64,000 nt of DNA from Allomeiothermus silvanus DSM 9946 (GTDB taxonomy: Bacteria; Deinococcota; Deinococci; Deinococcales; Thermaceae): contig NC_014214.1 in NCBI RefSeq assembly GCF_000092125.1, forward strand, positions 1-64,000. Direction: 5' to 3'. Under the pieces are notes generated by a model. That model was not told where the DNA came from, searched no databases, and worked only from the letters and a program-made list of their open reading frames with translations. Each line of letters begins with the position of its first letter. The stretch's first letter is position 1. A program made the position numbers and the translations under genes. Of this stretch, positions 7,730 through 14,091 are shown in pieces.

Positions 7730-9188
7730 CGCTTTCTATTTTCTCCGCCTCCTCCAGGTCTAGCTCGGTTTCCGGCGGCAGCGCCCTGAGCCGGGCCAGG
7801 GCTTCCTTCTTGGTCTTGGCGGCCTTCCCCCCGTGGGCCTCAAGCACCCGGTTGAGGTAGGCGGTGGGCAGGCCCTTCAGGGTCTTCTCCGAGGTCAACC
7901 CCAGCAGGGCCACCGGCTTCTGCGCCACCCCCAACCCCATTCCCGCCGCCAGGCAGAAAGCCTCTTCCAGGCGGGGGTTGGCGGCCAGCGAATCCAGAGA
8001 AGGTTCCCCGACGATCTCCCGCAACCGCTGGAAGAGGGGTTGCCACCCCTCCGACACGTCGTTGGGAAGCAGCCCGTACTCCCCCGGGCTCCAGCGCCAG
8101 CGCCCGTTGCGGTAGGTGTAGCGGTCCGCCAGTTCGAGCACGAACAGGGCCATCGCCCGCCGGACATCCCCGGCCTGGGCGAAGCGGTGGGCCTGGCTCA
8201 CCTCCGCCGCCAGCTGGAAGCGGCTCCTGGCCGGAGCCGAGAGGGCCGGGCGCGGCGGGGCGGCCTCGGTCTGGGATGTCGCCCCGTCCCGCCGCTCCAC
8301 CACCAGGGCCACCTCTCCCCGCTGCCAGGTGAGGCCCAGCACCGTGTGGCCTAAGCTCTGCACGTGCTCCACCTTCTGCCGGATGCTCTCCGGGCTGAGC
8401 CGCCAGACCGGGTAGGTTTGATCCTCCTCCGCTTCCTCCACCCAGGACAGCCCGAGTTCCTCCGCCAGCCCGGCGAGCTTCTTCATCTGCAACTCCTGGG
8501 CCAACCGGGCATCCCCCAGGTGGGGCTCCCCTTCCAGGTCGTAGATCACCGTCCCCCCCGCAGCGGTGTACTCCTCCAGGGTGAAGAGAGGGTTATGCAC
8601 GCTCCGGTCAATAAACCAGAACAGCATGGAGGGGGCCCAGTTGCTGCCGTAAGCGTCCAGGAAGGCGTTTTGCACCTCCGGGCTGACCCGCAGCAGCGCC
8701 TCGGCCTGGGTCCAGGTGAGCAGGCCCTCCAGCAGCCACTCCCGCGCCTGCGGGGTCAGGTGGAAGTACGCTTGGTGGCGCAGCCGCACGTACCGCTCGC
8801 TCTTCCCGGTGCGCCGGGCGGCCTCGCTCACCCCCACCAGTTCCGCCAGTCGGGCCACCGCCTCGATTTCCTCGGCGGGGGACATGTCCTCGCGCTGGAG
8901 GTTTTCGACGAGCGCCGCCTCGAGCGCAACGTCGCGGGGCAGCACCCGCACCGGCACCGGATACTCCGGCCCGATGGCCCCCTCTGCCAACAGCCGCTCC
9001 AACGCCCGCAGCCGCCGCCCCCCGCCTACCACCCGCAGGCCCTCCTCGTCGGCGTAGGCCAGCAGGTTTTGCAGCACTCCTTGCTCGCGGATCGATTCGG
9101 CCAGTTCGGCCAGGGTTTCCGGTTGCACCTCCTTGCGGGGGTTCTCCGGGGCCAGGGTAAGGGTTTGTACAGGAACCGTTTGCAACAT
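7716..9188 (-). CDS. ParB/RepB/Spo0J-type partition protein
   Basis: Protein of 490 residues. The ParB N-terminal CTP-binding domain covers residues 1-95, with the signatures VGGGRRLRALERL and ALVENLQREDMSP. A helix-turn-helix region follows at about 100-160 (VGVSEAARRTGKSERYVRLR). The long C-terminal part has a Glu-rich end (LDLEEAEKIESDGQD) and no named domain. ParB proteins bind parS sites and pair with a ParA ATPase in segregation; no parA is seen here, so a role as regulator or nuclease-like ParB cannot be excluded. Start ATG 9188 follows AGGAGG. The next gene upstream is the DdrA-like gene, with hairpin copy 3 between them. Confidence 0.85.
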   Translation of the reverse strand: MLQTVPVQTLTLAPENPRKEVQPETLAELAESIREQGVLQNLLAYADEEGLRVVGGGRRLRALERLLAEGAIGPEYPVPVRVLPRDVALEAALVENLQREDMSPAEEIEAVARLAELVGVSEAARRTGKSERYVRLRHQAYFHLTPQAREWLLEGLLTWTQAEALLRVSPEVQNAFLDAYGSNWAPSMLFWFIDRSVHNPLFTLEEYTAAGGTVIYDLEGEPHLGDARLAQELQMKKLAGLAEELGLSWVEEAEEDQTYPVWRLSPESIRQKVEHVQSLGHTVLGLTWQRGEVALVVERRDGATSQTEAAPPRPALSAPARSRFQLAAEVSQAHRFAQAGDVRRAMALFVLELADRYTYRNGRWRWSPGEYGLLPNDVSEGWQPLFQRLREIVGEPSLDSLAANPRLEEAFCLAAGMGLGVAQKPVALLGLTSEKTLKGLPTAYLNRVLEAHGGKAAKTKKEALARLRALPPETELDLEEAEKIESDGQD

Positions 9189-9208
9189 GTCTACCTCCTG
9201 AATTGAAG

Positions 9209-9228
9209 GGGGCGGCCTCTGCCGCCCC
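9209..9228 (-). terminator. GGGGCGGC hairpin, copy 3
   Basis: Perfect 8-bp stem, loop CTCT on the plus strand, between the DdrA-like stop and the ParB-like start. No clear T-tract on the minus strand, so termination is uncertain. Confidence 0.5.
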
Positions 9229-9233
9229 GCTCG

Positions 9234-9746
9234 CTAGCTGGCCTTCCTGGCGCTTTCCCCCTCGGCGGTGAGGCGGATGACCTCGGGCAGGCTCTTGCCC
9301 TCCGCAACGGCCTTGGGGAGGTTTTTGAGCCGGTCCAGCACCTTGTAGGGGACGAAGCGGTGCTCCCCCTCCACGATCACTCGGGGGTAGCTGTACAGCT
9401 CCCGCCCGATGCCCCAGGCGGTGGCGGCCCGCTTCAAGGCCCCCGAGATGCCGCCCTTGAAGGGCTCCATGTCGCTGGCCCCGCTCCCGTCCTGCTTCTC
9501 CACCCACTCCCCGGTTTCCGGGTCGCGGACGGCGATGCCGGCGATGACCCCGTGCTCGCTGCCCACCTGCGCCGGGGTGTAGCGCACCTGCCAGCCGAAG
9601 GCCCCGAAGGCCCGGTCCAGGCGGCTCATCACCGCCCGAGCGTCGATGTAGGGGGCCAGGGTGGTCTGGCCGTTCTTGCTGGCGATGACCTTCCACTCGA
9701 TTTCCTCAGAGGTGAGGGGTTGGGTCAAGATGCCGATTTTGTCCAT
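9234..9746 (-). CDS. DdrA/Rad52-family single-strand annealing protein
   Basis: Protein of 170 residues related to the Rad52/DdrA group. Typical features: TSEEIEWKVI near the N-terminus, APYIDARAVMSRLDRAFG, a beta stretch VRDPETGEWVEKQDGSG, and the core motif DMEPFKGGISGALKRAATAW followed by GIGRELY. DdrA of Deinococcus binds 3' single-stranded ends; relatives in phages anneal homologous strands. With the SSB, Cas4-like and RusA genes in this window it makes a phage-like recombination set. ATG 9746 is chosen because AAAGGAG precedes it; nine more codons are open upstream. Flanked by hairpin copies 3 and 4. Confidence 0.85.
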   Translation of the reverse strand: MDKIGILTQPLTSEEIEWKVIASKNGQTTLAPYIDARAVMSRLDRAFGAFGWQVRYTPAQVGSEHGVIAGIAVRDPETGEWVEKQDGSGASDMEPFKGGISGALKRAATAWGIGRELYSYPRVIVEGEHRFVPYKVLDRLKNLPKAVAEGKSLPEVIRLTAEGESARKAS

Positions 9747-9773
9747 TCTTTTCTCCTTTCTAAAAAAACGCAC

Positions 9774-9793
9774 GGGGCGGCAAAAGCCGCCCC
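9774..9793 (-). terminator. GGGGCGGC hairpin, copy 4
   Basis: Perfect 8-bp stem, loop AAAA on the plus strand. On the minus strand: AGCACCAT, stem, then GTGCGTTTTTTT, a good intrinsic terminator directly before the DdrA-like SD. Confidence 0.75.
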
Positions 9794-9809
9794 ATGGTGC
9801 TTTTTCTTC

Positions 9810-10106
9810 TCAGAACCCGTCTTCTTCCCCCTCCTCGGCTTCCTTCCTGAGGAAGAAGAGCGGGAGGTGGGAGAGGCCGAGAAGCACCGGAGCGACCGGG
9901 CTGCTCCCCTCCTGGATGGTCAGAGCCGCCAAGAGCAGCACGGCTATTCCATGGCCCTTGAGGAGGTACTCGAGGCCAAGGAAGTAGCTCAAAAGGAGGA
10001 AGACCGGGGTCACGGAGAGGCCAAGGACAAAGGAGGACCCCCCCACTGTCTTCCACCCCACGAGGGCCAGGATGCCGTAAACAAAGGCCAGGCTGAGTCT
10101 CAACAT
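9810..10106 (-). CDS. small membrane protein
   Basis: Protein of 98 residues with three hydrophobic segments (roughly 3-20, 27-48 and 51-85) and a very acidic tail, EAEEGEEDGF. No family recognised. Start ATG 10106 overlaps the stop of the preceding gene by a few bases. Probably an inner-membrane protein; role unknown. Confidence 0.7.
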   Translation of the reverse strand: MLRLSLAFVYGILALVGWKTVGGSSFVLGLSVTPVFLLLSYFLGLEYLLKGHGIAVLLLAALTIQEGSSPVAPVLLGLSHLPLFFLRKEAEEGEEDGF

Positions 10107-10315
10107 ACCTCCTCCAAGATTCTATCCGCCAGGGCCCGGAAGCCCGCCTCGCTGAGGGGGTGGTGCCACAGGGTCGTGGCCTCGGAGCCCACCGCCACCG
10201 GAACGATCCGCTTATCCAGCACCACCGCCAGTTCGGGCCAGCCGTGGTCGGGAGCCTCCGGCAGGTAGGAAAGCTCAAGCCGACCGACCTTTTTCAAGAA
10301 CCGTTTCGTCTTCAT
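10100..10315 (-). CDS. small hypothetical protein
   Basis: Protein of 71 residues beginning MKTKRFLKKVGRLELSYLPE; beta-rich middle (ELAVVLDKRIVPVAVGSE). The ATG at 10315 lies inside the 3' end of the zinc-ribbon gene, giving a 41-bp overlap, which points to coupled translation. No family recognised. Confidence 0.6.
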   Translation of the reverse strand: MKTKRFLKKVGRLELSYLPEAPDHGWPELAVVLDKRIVPVAVGSEATTLWHHPLSEAGFRALADRILEEVC

Positions 10316-10466
10316 CCCACACCTCCACGTATCCGGTACCATCGCACACCTTGCACCGCGCGATCTCCTCGCGGGGCAGGTAGTTGCCGAAAGAAGCGCT
10401 GTAGTAGCTCCCGGCCACGTATTCCACGTAACCGCACCCCTGGCACTCCCGACACGCTTCGCCCAT
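10275..10466 (-). CDS. small DnaJ-type zinc-ribbon protein
   Basis: Protein of 63 residues with two CxxCxG-type knuckles, CRECQGCGY and CKVCDGTGY, as in the cysteine-rich region of DnaJ and in many small plasmid proteins. It probably binds one zinc ion. No other domain is present, so a role cannot be assigned. ATG 10466 follows a purine-rich GGAGG region after hairpin copy 5. Head of the small operon reading left from the AT-rich tract. Confidence 0.7.
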   Translation of the reverse strand: MGEACRECQGCGYVEYVAGSYYSASFGNYLPREEIARCKVCDGTGYVEVWDEDETVLEKGRSA

Positions 10467-10491
10467 ACCCCTACCTCCTACCCCCCTCCGC

Positions 10492-10510
10492 GGGGCGGCA
10501 GTGCCGCCCC
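10492..10510 (-). repeat. GGGGCGGC hairpin, copy 5
   Basis: Perfect 8-bp stem with a three-base loop, in the leader of the zinc-ribbon gene. No T-tract follows on the minus strand. Confidence 0.5.
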
Positions 10511-10517
10511 CGGGTGC

Positions 10518-10622
10518 TTATGTTTTTATGTTTTTTTGTATTTTTGGTTCTCTATAATTTAGTTTTGTTTTTTTATTGCTAATTCGCTTTTTTGTCTCTA
10601 TTTTATTTTATTTTTTCTATTT
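10518..10622. other. AT-rich intergenic tract
   Basis: About 105 bp of T-runs on the plus strand (A-runs on the minus), roughly 80 percent AT by eye, in a window otherwise strongly GC-rich. It lies between divergent genes and may hold promoters for the zinc-ribbon gene or act as a curved or easily melted segment. Confidence 0.7.
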
Positions 10623-10629
10623 CCCCCCC

Positions 10630-10710
10630 TTGACAGCGCTGGAGCCGCTTTGCTACCCTGATTGAACCCGGCTTCAACCGGGAAAAATTTACAAAAGGAG
10701 GAAAGAGAAA
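10630..10710 (+). promoter_or_regulatory. promoter and leader of the XRE gene
   Basis: TTGACA at 10630-10635, 18-bp spacer, TACCCT at 10654-10659, then a small hairpin (AACCCGG ... CCGGG) and SD AAAGGAGGAAAG before ATG 10711. The -10 context GCTACCCTGAT is repeated at 34963-34973. Confidence 0.7.
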
Positions 10711-10923
10711 ATGTACACCATGGCAGCCTCGGCAGGACAAATCGAATATCATTTCGGCAAATTTTTGCGCCATATACGAGAAAAATACAAATTCACCCAA
10801 GAAGACGTAGCTCGTATAATAGATAAGTCCACCGCTTACGTCAGCAACGCCGAGAATGGAAAACTCGGTGCCGATAAAATCGCAGCTATCATCGAAGCCT
10901 TTATCGATCATTTCCTTTCCTGA
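10711..10923 (+). CDS. XRE-family helix-turn-helix regulator
   Basis: Protein of 70 residues consisting of one Cro/CI-type HTH: FLRHIREKYKFTQEDVARII, then DKSTAYVSNAENGK, then LGADKIAAIIEAF. Such proteins repress transcription as dimers. Base composition is clearly lower in GC than its neighbours, with codons such as ATA and AAA common, suggesting recent transfer together with the AT-rich tract upstream. A second in-frame ATG lies at 10720, but the SD favours 10711. A bidirectional hairpin at 10951-10980 separates it from the convergent gene. Confidence 0.85.
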   Translation: MYTMAASAGQIEYHFGKFLRHIREKYKFTQEDVARIIDKSTAYVSNAENGKLGADKIAAIIEAFIDHFLS

Positions 10924-10950
10924 CCCATAACAATGAATACAGCTTTGGAA

Positions 10951-10980
10951 AAAGTCGCAGGGCCTCTCCTGCGACTTTTC
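10951..10980. terminator. bidirectional terminator
   Basis: AAAAGTCGCAGG, short loop, CCTGCGACTTTT: long stem with A and T tails on both sides, between convergent genes. Confidence 0.8.
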
Positions 10981-10984
10981 CCAT

Positions 10985-11386
10985 TCAGCGCTCCCGGAAG
11001 ACGATCCCCCCTTCCTGAATCCACCGCTGAAGCTCCCCCGGGACCCCGAACCGCTCCAGCAGTCCCTCCAGCGCCTCCGGCGAGAGGAACTTCCAGACCG
11101 GCCGCTCCAGCCGCTCCGGGTCGCCAAAGAGCACCTGGGAGACCGCCCGGTCGCAGCGGCTCCAGTGAATCCAGGTGATCGTCAGCCGCGAGAGGCCCAG
11201 CGGCTCCAGCACCTCCTCCCGCACCTCCCGGGCCACCTCCTCCACCCGGTTGGTCAGGCTGGGGCCCAGGTGGTCGTCCTGGTCCCGCAGCACCACCAAC
11301 ACCTCCTCCCCCACCCGGTACACGTCCACGTCGCACCAGGCATTGCCCTCCGCGTAGGGAAACCGCCTCAAGGTATGCACCCGCAT
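10985..11386 (-). CDS. hypothetical protein, paralogue of the gene at 12.7 kb
   Basis: Protein of 133 residues. It shares with the 135-residue product at 12737-13144 the core CDVDVYR-G--VLVVL, then GDPERLE-P-W-(F/Y)L, and a C-terminal W-(Q/R)EG. A conserved WSR(C/A)D motif lies mid-protein. No known family is recognised. The pair probably arose by duplication within the element. ATG 11386 directly precedes the stop of the next gene upstream. Cytoplasmic; function unknown. Confidence 0.7.
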   Translation of the reverse strand: MRVHTLRRFPYAEGNAWCDVDVYRVGEEVLVVLRDQDDHLGPSLTNRVEEVAREVREEVLEPLGLSRLTITWIHWSRCDRAVSQVLFGDPERLERPVWKFLSPEALEGLLERFGVPGELQRWIQEGGIVFRER

Positions 11387-11566
11387 CTAGGCCGCCCTCC
11401 TTGTCGCATCCTTTATCCGGCGCAAAAGCGCCTCCAGCGTGGGCGAGACCCGCCCGCTGGCGACCACCCCGAACTCCCCCTCCTGTTCGATCCAGCCGTA
11501 GTAGAGGTGCTCTTTGAGGAGTTCCAGCAGGGCCTTCCGCTCTTTCTCGTCAAGCTCGATCTGCAT
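11387..11566 (-). CDS. small acidic hypothetical protein
   Basis: Protein of 59 residues starting MQIELDEKERKALLELLKEH, helical, with a central aromatic YYGWIEQEGEFG. ATG 11566 chosen for the GGAGGT upstream. Abuts the paralogue gene downstream. No family recognised. Confidence 0.6.
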   Translation of the reverse strand: MQIELDEKERKALLELLKEHLYYGWIEQEGEFGVVASGRVSPTLEALLRRIKDATRRAA

Positions 11567-11590
11567 ACCCACCTCCCCATCAAAAAAAGC

Positions 11591-11610
11591 GGGGCGGCTC
11601 TAGCCGCCCC
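11591..11610 (-). terminator. GGGGCGGC hairpin, copy 6
   Basis: Perfect 8-bp stem, loop TCTA on the plus strand. On the minus strand it is followed by GCTTTTTTTG, then the SD of the next gene: a convincing intrinsic terminator. Confidence 0.75.
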
Positions 11611-11617
11611 CTGGGGC

Positions 11618-11662
11618 TCAGGCCGCCTCCTCGAACAGCACCGGCTGGCCCGCCGGGCGCAT
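11618..11662 (-). CDS. possible 14-residue micro-ORF
   Basis: ATG 11662 directly follows the TAG of the upstream small gene and encodes MRPAGQPVLFEEAA before a TGA that abuts hairpin copy 6. Coupled position only; no other support. Confidence 0.2.
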   Translation of the reverse strand: MRPAGQPVLFEEAA

Positions 11663-11815
11663 CTACCCCTCTCCTTCCCGGGAGGGGTCCTCCGGGCCAG
11701 CTCCCCTCCACTCCTCCCAGATCGGCCCCAGCACCTCCTCCACCAGCCCGACCAGCAACCCGCCCCCCAAAAACAGCACCCCGATGGCCGCCGTTGTCAA
11801 AAAAACCGCGTCCAC
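11663..11815 (-). CDS. small single-span membrane protein, GTG start
   Basis: From GTG 11815 (SD GGTGGAGGT seven bases upstream) the frame gives about 50 residues: one hydrophobic segment (FLTTAAIGVLFLGGGLLVGL) followed by an acidic tail (EEWRGAGPEDPSREGEG). A longer upstream frame is the antiphase shadow of the next gene and is not used. Likely a membrane peptide; function unknown. Confidence 0.5.
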   Translation of the reverse strand: MDAVFLTTAAIGVLFLGGGLLVGLVEEVLGPIWEEWRGAGPEDPSREGEG

Positions 11816-11836
11816 AAACACCTCCACCAAAGTTGG

Positions 11837-11856
11837 GGGGGCGGCAGGAGCCGCCC
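11837..11856 (-). repeat. GGGGCGGC hairpin, copy 7
   Basis: Perfect 8-bp stem, loop AGGA on the plus strand, between two small minus-strand genes. Only a weak T-rich stretch follows on the minus strand. Confidence 0.5.
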
Positions 11857-11880
11857 CCTGGTCCTGGGCCCGCCGCCGGT

Positions 11881-12117
11881 CTATTCGTCCTCTTCCTCCT
11901 CCTCTTCCGGGTCGTACACCGTGGAGTCCGGCCCGTAAAGGTCGGGGTGCTCCCCCGCGAACACCGCCACCACCATCGCCGGGGAACCCATCTCCTGCAC
12001 CGCCTTGAGGGCAGCGGCGCGGGGGTCCGGGGCCTCGACGAAGTGCACGAAGAAGTCGTCCCCGGTAGCGTTTGTAAACTCGTACTGGCCCACTACGGTG
12101 TAGCGTTTGAGATCCAT
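11881..12117 (-). CDS. small acidic hypothetical protein
   Basis: Protein of 78 residues: beta-rich start MDLKRYTVVGQYEFTNATGD, a helix DPRAAALKAVQEMG, then a tail of eight consecutive acidic residues. ATG 12117 is chosen because AGGAGG lies seven bases before it; 16 further codons are open upstream. The layout resembles small proteins of phages and plasmids that handle single-domain binding, but no family is recognised. Confidence 0.65.
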   Translation of the reverse strand: MDLKRYTVVGQYEFTNATGDDFFVHFVEAPDPRAAALKAVQEMGSPAMVVAVFAGEHPDLYGPDSTVYDPEEEEEEDE

Positions 12118-12149
12118 GGTTTCCTCCTGAACAAAAGTAGGAAAACAAA

Positions 12150-12195
12150 CCTCGCCCGCGGGCATCCCTGGCCCCCCGGATGCCCTCTGGCGAGG
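12150..12195. other. large intergenic stem-loop
   Basis: Two nested stems: CCTCGCC ... GGCGAGG outside and GGGCATCC ... GGATGCCC inside, around a loop of about ten bases. It lies in the 170-bp gap between two minus-strand genes. It could be a terminator without T-tract, a regulatory RNA element or a protein-binding palindrome. Confidence 0.6.
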
Positions 12196-12287
12196 TTAGC
12201 TACCCCTGAAGGGGTCGGTTTTGAAGTCCTGCCTTCAAGGCCAGTACCTCAGCCCACGCGGGGTCGGACCGCGCTCGGCCGACAGGG

Positions 12288-12509
12288 TCAGTTCGCCTGC
12301 TTCCAGACCTCCTCACCCCAGGCCGCCAGGGAGCCGAAGCGCTCGTCGGCCAGGGCCTCCTCCAGGGTGGGGAAGTACCGCCACTCCACCCCCCAGGGGT
12401 GGTCAATCGTCCCCATCGCCCCGCCCCAGTCGGGGTTGGCGCGGGTGAGGGTCCGGTTGTCCTTTTTGACCATGTAGCCGTACTGTCCTCTAAGGGTCTT
12501 GTATTCCAT
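12288..12509 (-). CDS. small hypothetical protein
   Basis: Protein of 73 residues beginning MEYKTLRGQYGYMVKKDNRT, with a Trp-rich middle (WGVEWRYFPTLEEALADE). ATG 12509 has AGGAGGT about eight bases upstream. No family recognised. Confidence 0.6.
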   Translation of the reverse strand: MEYKTLRGQYGYMVKKDNRTLTRANPDWGGAMGTIDHPWGVEWRYFPTLEEALADERFGSLAAWGEEVWKQAN

Positions 12510-12520
12510 TGCGATACCTC

Positions 12521-12682
12521 CTATTCCGCCAAAGCCCAAGCGATCTCCAACCGACCCAGCCGCCGCTCCACCTTGTGGACAGCCCGCTTCAACGAGCGCA
12601 CCTCCTCCAGCCGGAATGAAACGTACTTGCGCTCCGAGAGCAACATGTTCAACCGACGCCGCGCTTTGATTTCACGATTCAT
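12521..12682 (-). CDS. 53-residue basic protein
   Basis: Frame from ATG 12682 to TAG 12521, with a strong SD (AAGGAGGTCAGC) before the start. It begins MNREIKARRRLNMLLSERKY and continues as an amphipathic basic helix, RSLKRAVHKVERRLGRLE, possibly a coiled coil. It sits directly upstream of the 73-residue gene and downstream of hairpin copy 8. No family recognised. Confidence 0.65.
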   Translation of the reverse strand: MNREIKARRRLNMLLSERKYVSFRLEEVRSLKRAVHKVERRLGRLEIAWALAE

Positions 12683-12707
12683 GCTGACCTCCTTCATCCA
12701 AAAAGAC

Positions 12708-12727
12708 GGGGCGGCCCCTGCCGCCCC
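12708..12727 (-). terminator. GGGGCGGC hairpin, copy 8
   Basis: Perfect 8-bp stem, loop CCCT on the plus strand. On the minus strand it begins four bases after a TGA stop (GAGCACCAT), and is followed by GTCTTTTTGG: good intrinsic terminator. Confidence 0.75.
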
Positions 12728-12736
12728 ATGGTGCTC

Positions 12737-13144
12737 TCAGTTGCTCCGGCGGCGATGCTCCCCGCTGGACTCCGCCCATCCTTCCAGGTCGAGCGCCCCC
12801 TCCCGGATCCACCCCTCGAGCGGGTCCGGGGCCTCGAAGGCGCTCAGAATCTTCTCGAACTCCTTGGCGGGTAGGTACTGCCAGGTCGGACCCTCCAGCC
12901 GCTCCGGGTCACGGAAGACTACCGTGCGGGCTACCCCGTCGGCGCGGCTCCACACCACCCAGTACCCCTCGAGGCCCTCCAGCCCCTCGGGTGCCAGTAT
13001 CTCCCGGCGTACCTTGCGGGCCACGGCCTCGATGGGGTCGTTCGGGTTCTGCAACACCACCAGGACGCACAACCCCAGGCGGTACACGTCCACGTCGCAC
13101 CCCACCGAGCCGGTACAGAAGTCGCGGTAGGCCCCAACCCTCAA
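12737..13144 (-). CDS. hypothetical protein, TTG start, paralogue of the gene at 11 kb
   Basis: Protein of 135 residues sharing CDVDVYR-G--VLVVL, the WSRAD motif and DPERLEGPTWQYL with the product at 10985-11386. The start is read as TTG 13144, which overlaps the TGA of the upstream gene (TTGA) and gives a protein of the same length as the paralogue. Longer starts would lie inside the upstream coding region. Tight coupling suggests it is co-expressed with the membrane winged-helix protein. Function unknown. Confidence 0.65.
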   Translation of the reverse strand: MRVGAYRDFCTGSVGCDVDVYRLGLCVLVVLQNPNDPIEAVARKVRREILAPEGLEGLEGYWVVWSRADGVARTVVFRDPERLEGPTWQYLPAKEFEKILSAFEAPDPLEGWIREGALDLEGWAESSGEHRRRSN

Positions 13145-13950
13145 GTAGCTTCCCACCCCCCGTCCCGCCGCCGGATCAGACCCCGGGCCTCGAGGGTTGC
13201 GCAAACCTCGCCGACCTGCATCAGGCTCACCCCCAGGTGCTGCATCAGCTCCGCCACCTGCGCGTGCCCCCGCTGCTGGAGGAAGCGCAAGACTGCCTGC
13301 TCAGAACCGTTCAGCCGAGGAATTTCAGAGACACCCTGCCGTACCGGCTCCTGTTGTCTCAATGGGAGATCTTCCGGTCTGGTGTGGATATGAGTCTCCA
13401 CCTTTACGAGCTGCGCCGCTGCCAGGGTTCCCTCCGGTACATGGCCTTCCGCTGCCTGCGGGAGGGTCGTAGCACGCAGCGCCTCCAGGCGCGGCATAGC
13501 CGCGTCGCCTACGGCGATACCCTCCGGCTCCCCCACCGGCATCCGGCTGATTTCCGCCAGCAGCTGCCCCACCCGCAGCGAGGTCAGGGGCACGAACAGC
13601 GAAAGCAGCAGTCCCACCCCGGCTTCCAGCCACCGCCCGGCGGCCACGTGCCCCCACACCATCGAGTACAGCACCGCGAACCACACCAGCAGCATGGCCG
13701 CCCGCGAAGCCTGCTTGGCCGTCGCCGCCCCCGAACCCGGCAGGATCACCGAAAGGTAGGAAAAGTACAGGATCGACAGGTCCAGTCCCAGGGCCACCCC
13801 CACCCCCGACACCCACCCCGGGATGACCAGCGGCCCCAGCGTGACCGGGTGGGAGTAGGCTAGGAAGGCTTCCAGAACGTGCAGGAACGAGGTCACCAGG
13901 ATGGTCGCGTAGACCAGGAGCCCGATGGTCGTGAGCTGGCGTTTGGGCAT
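13141..13950 (-). CDS. membrane protein with C-terminal winged helix
   Basis: Protein of 269 residues. The first 130 hold four hydrophobic segments (LLVYATILVTSFLHVLEAFL; a second near 40-65; MLLVWFAVLYSMVWGHVAA; WLEAGVGLLLSLFVPLTS). A linker of about 80 residues leads to a winged-helix domain (EQAVLRFLQQRGHAQVAELM ... LGVSLMQVGEVCATLEARGL). The same layout is seen in DNA-binding proteins tied to the membrane in mobile elements. ATG 13950 is used (SD AGGAG six bases upstream). Its promoter sits inside a perfect 10-bp inverted repeat, which suggests autoregulation or tight repression. Confidence 0.75.
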   Translation of the reverse strand: MPKRQLTTIGLLVYATILVTSFLHVLEAFLAYSHPVTLGPLVIPGWVSGVGVALGLDLSILYFSYLSVILPGSGAATAKQASRAAMLLVWFAVLYSMVWGHVAAGRWLEAGVGLLLSLFVPLTSLRVGQLLAEISRMPVGEPEGIAVGDAAMPRLEALRATTLPQAAEGHVPEGTLAAAQLVKVETHIHTRPEDLPLRQQEPVRQGVSEIPRLNGSEQAVLRFLQQRGHAQVAELMQHLGVSLMQVGEVCATLEARGLIRRRDGGWEAT

Positions 13951-13955
13951 GGGCA

Positions 13956-13987
13956 ACTCCTATGCAGCAATTATATAGCATAGGAGT
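13956..13987. promoter_or_regulatory. palindromic operator around a -10 box
   Basis: Perfect inverted repeat ACTCCTATGC - 12 bases - GCATAGGAGT. The spacer contains TATATAAT for the minus-strand gene and one arm overlaps its SD, so a bound dimer would block both transcription and translation. Confidence 0.75.
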
Positions 13988-14091
13988 TACTCATAATGCT
14001 CTCATACAACAAGAACACCCAAAAAACTGTATCAGCCCTTATACCTGTCCCACACGGCAAAAACCCCTAATTTGGAACATACCAACTCAGC

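Noticed and set aside
5469-12727. attC-like integron cassettes, because hairpins separate small genes
   Set aside because: Stems are too short and identical, no attC core sites (RYYYAAC) and no integrase are seen.
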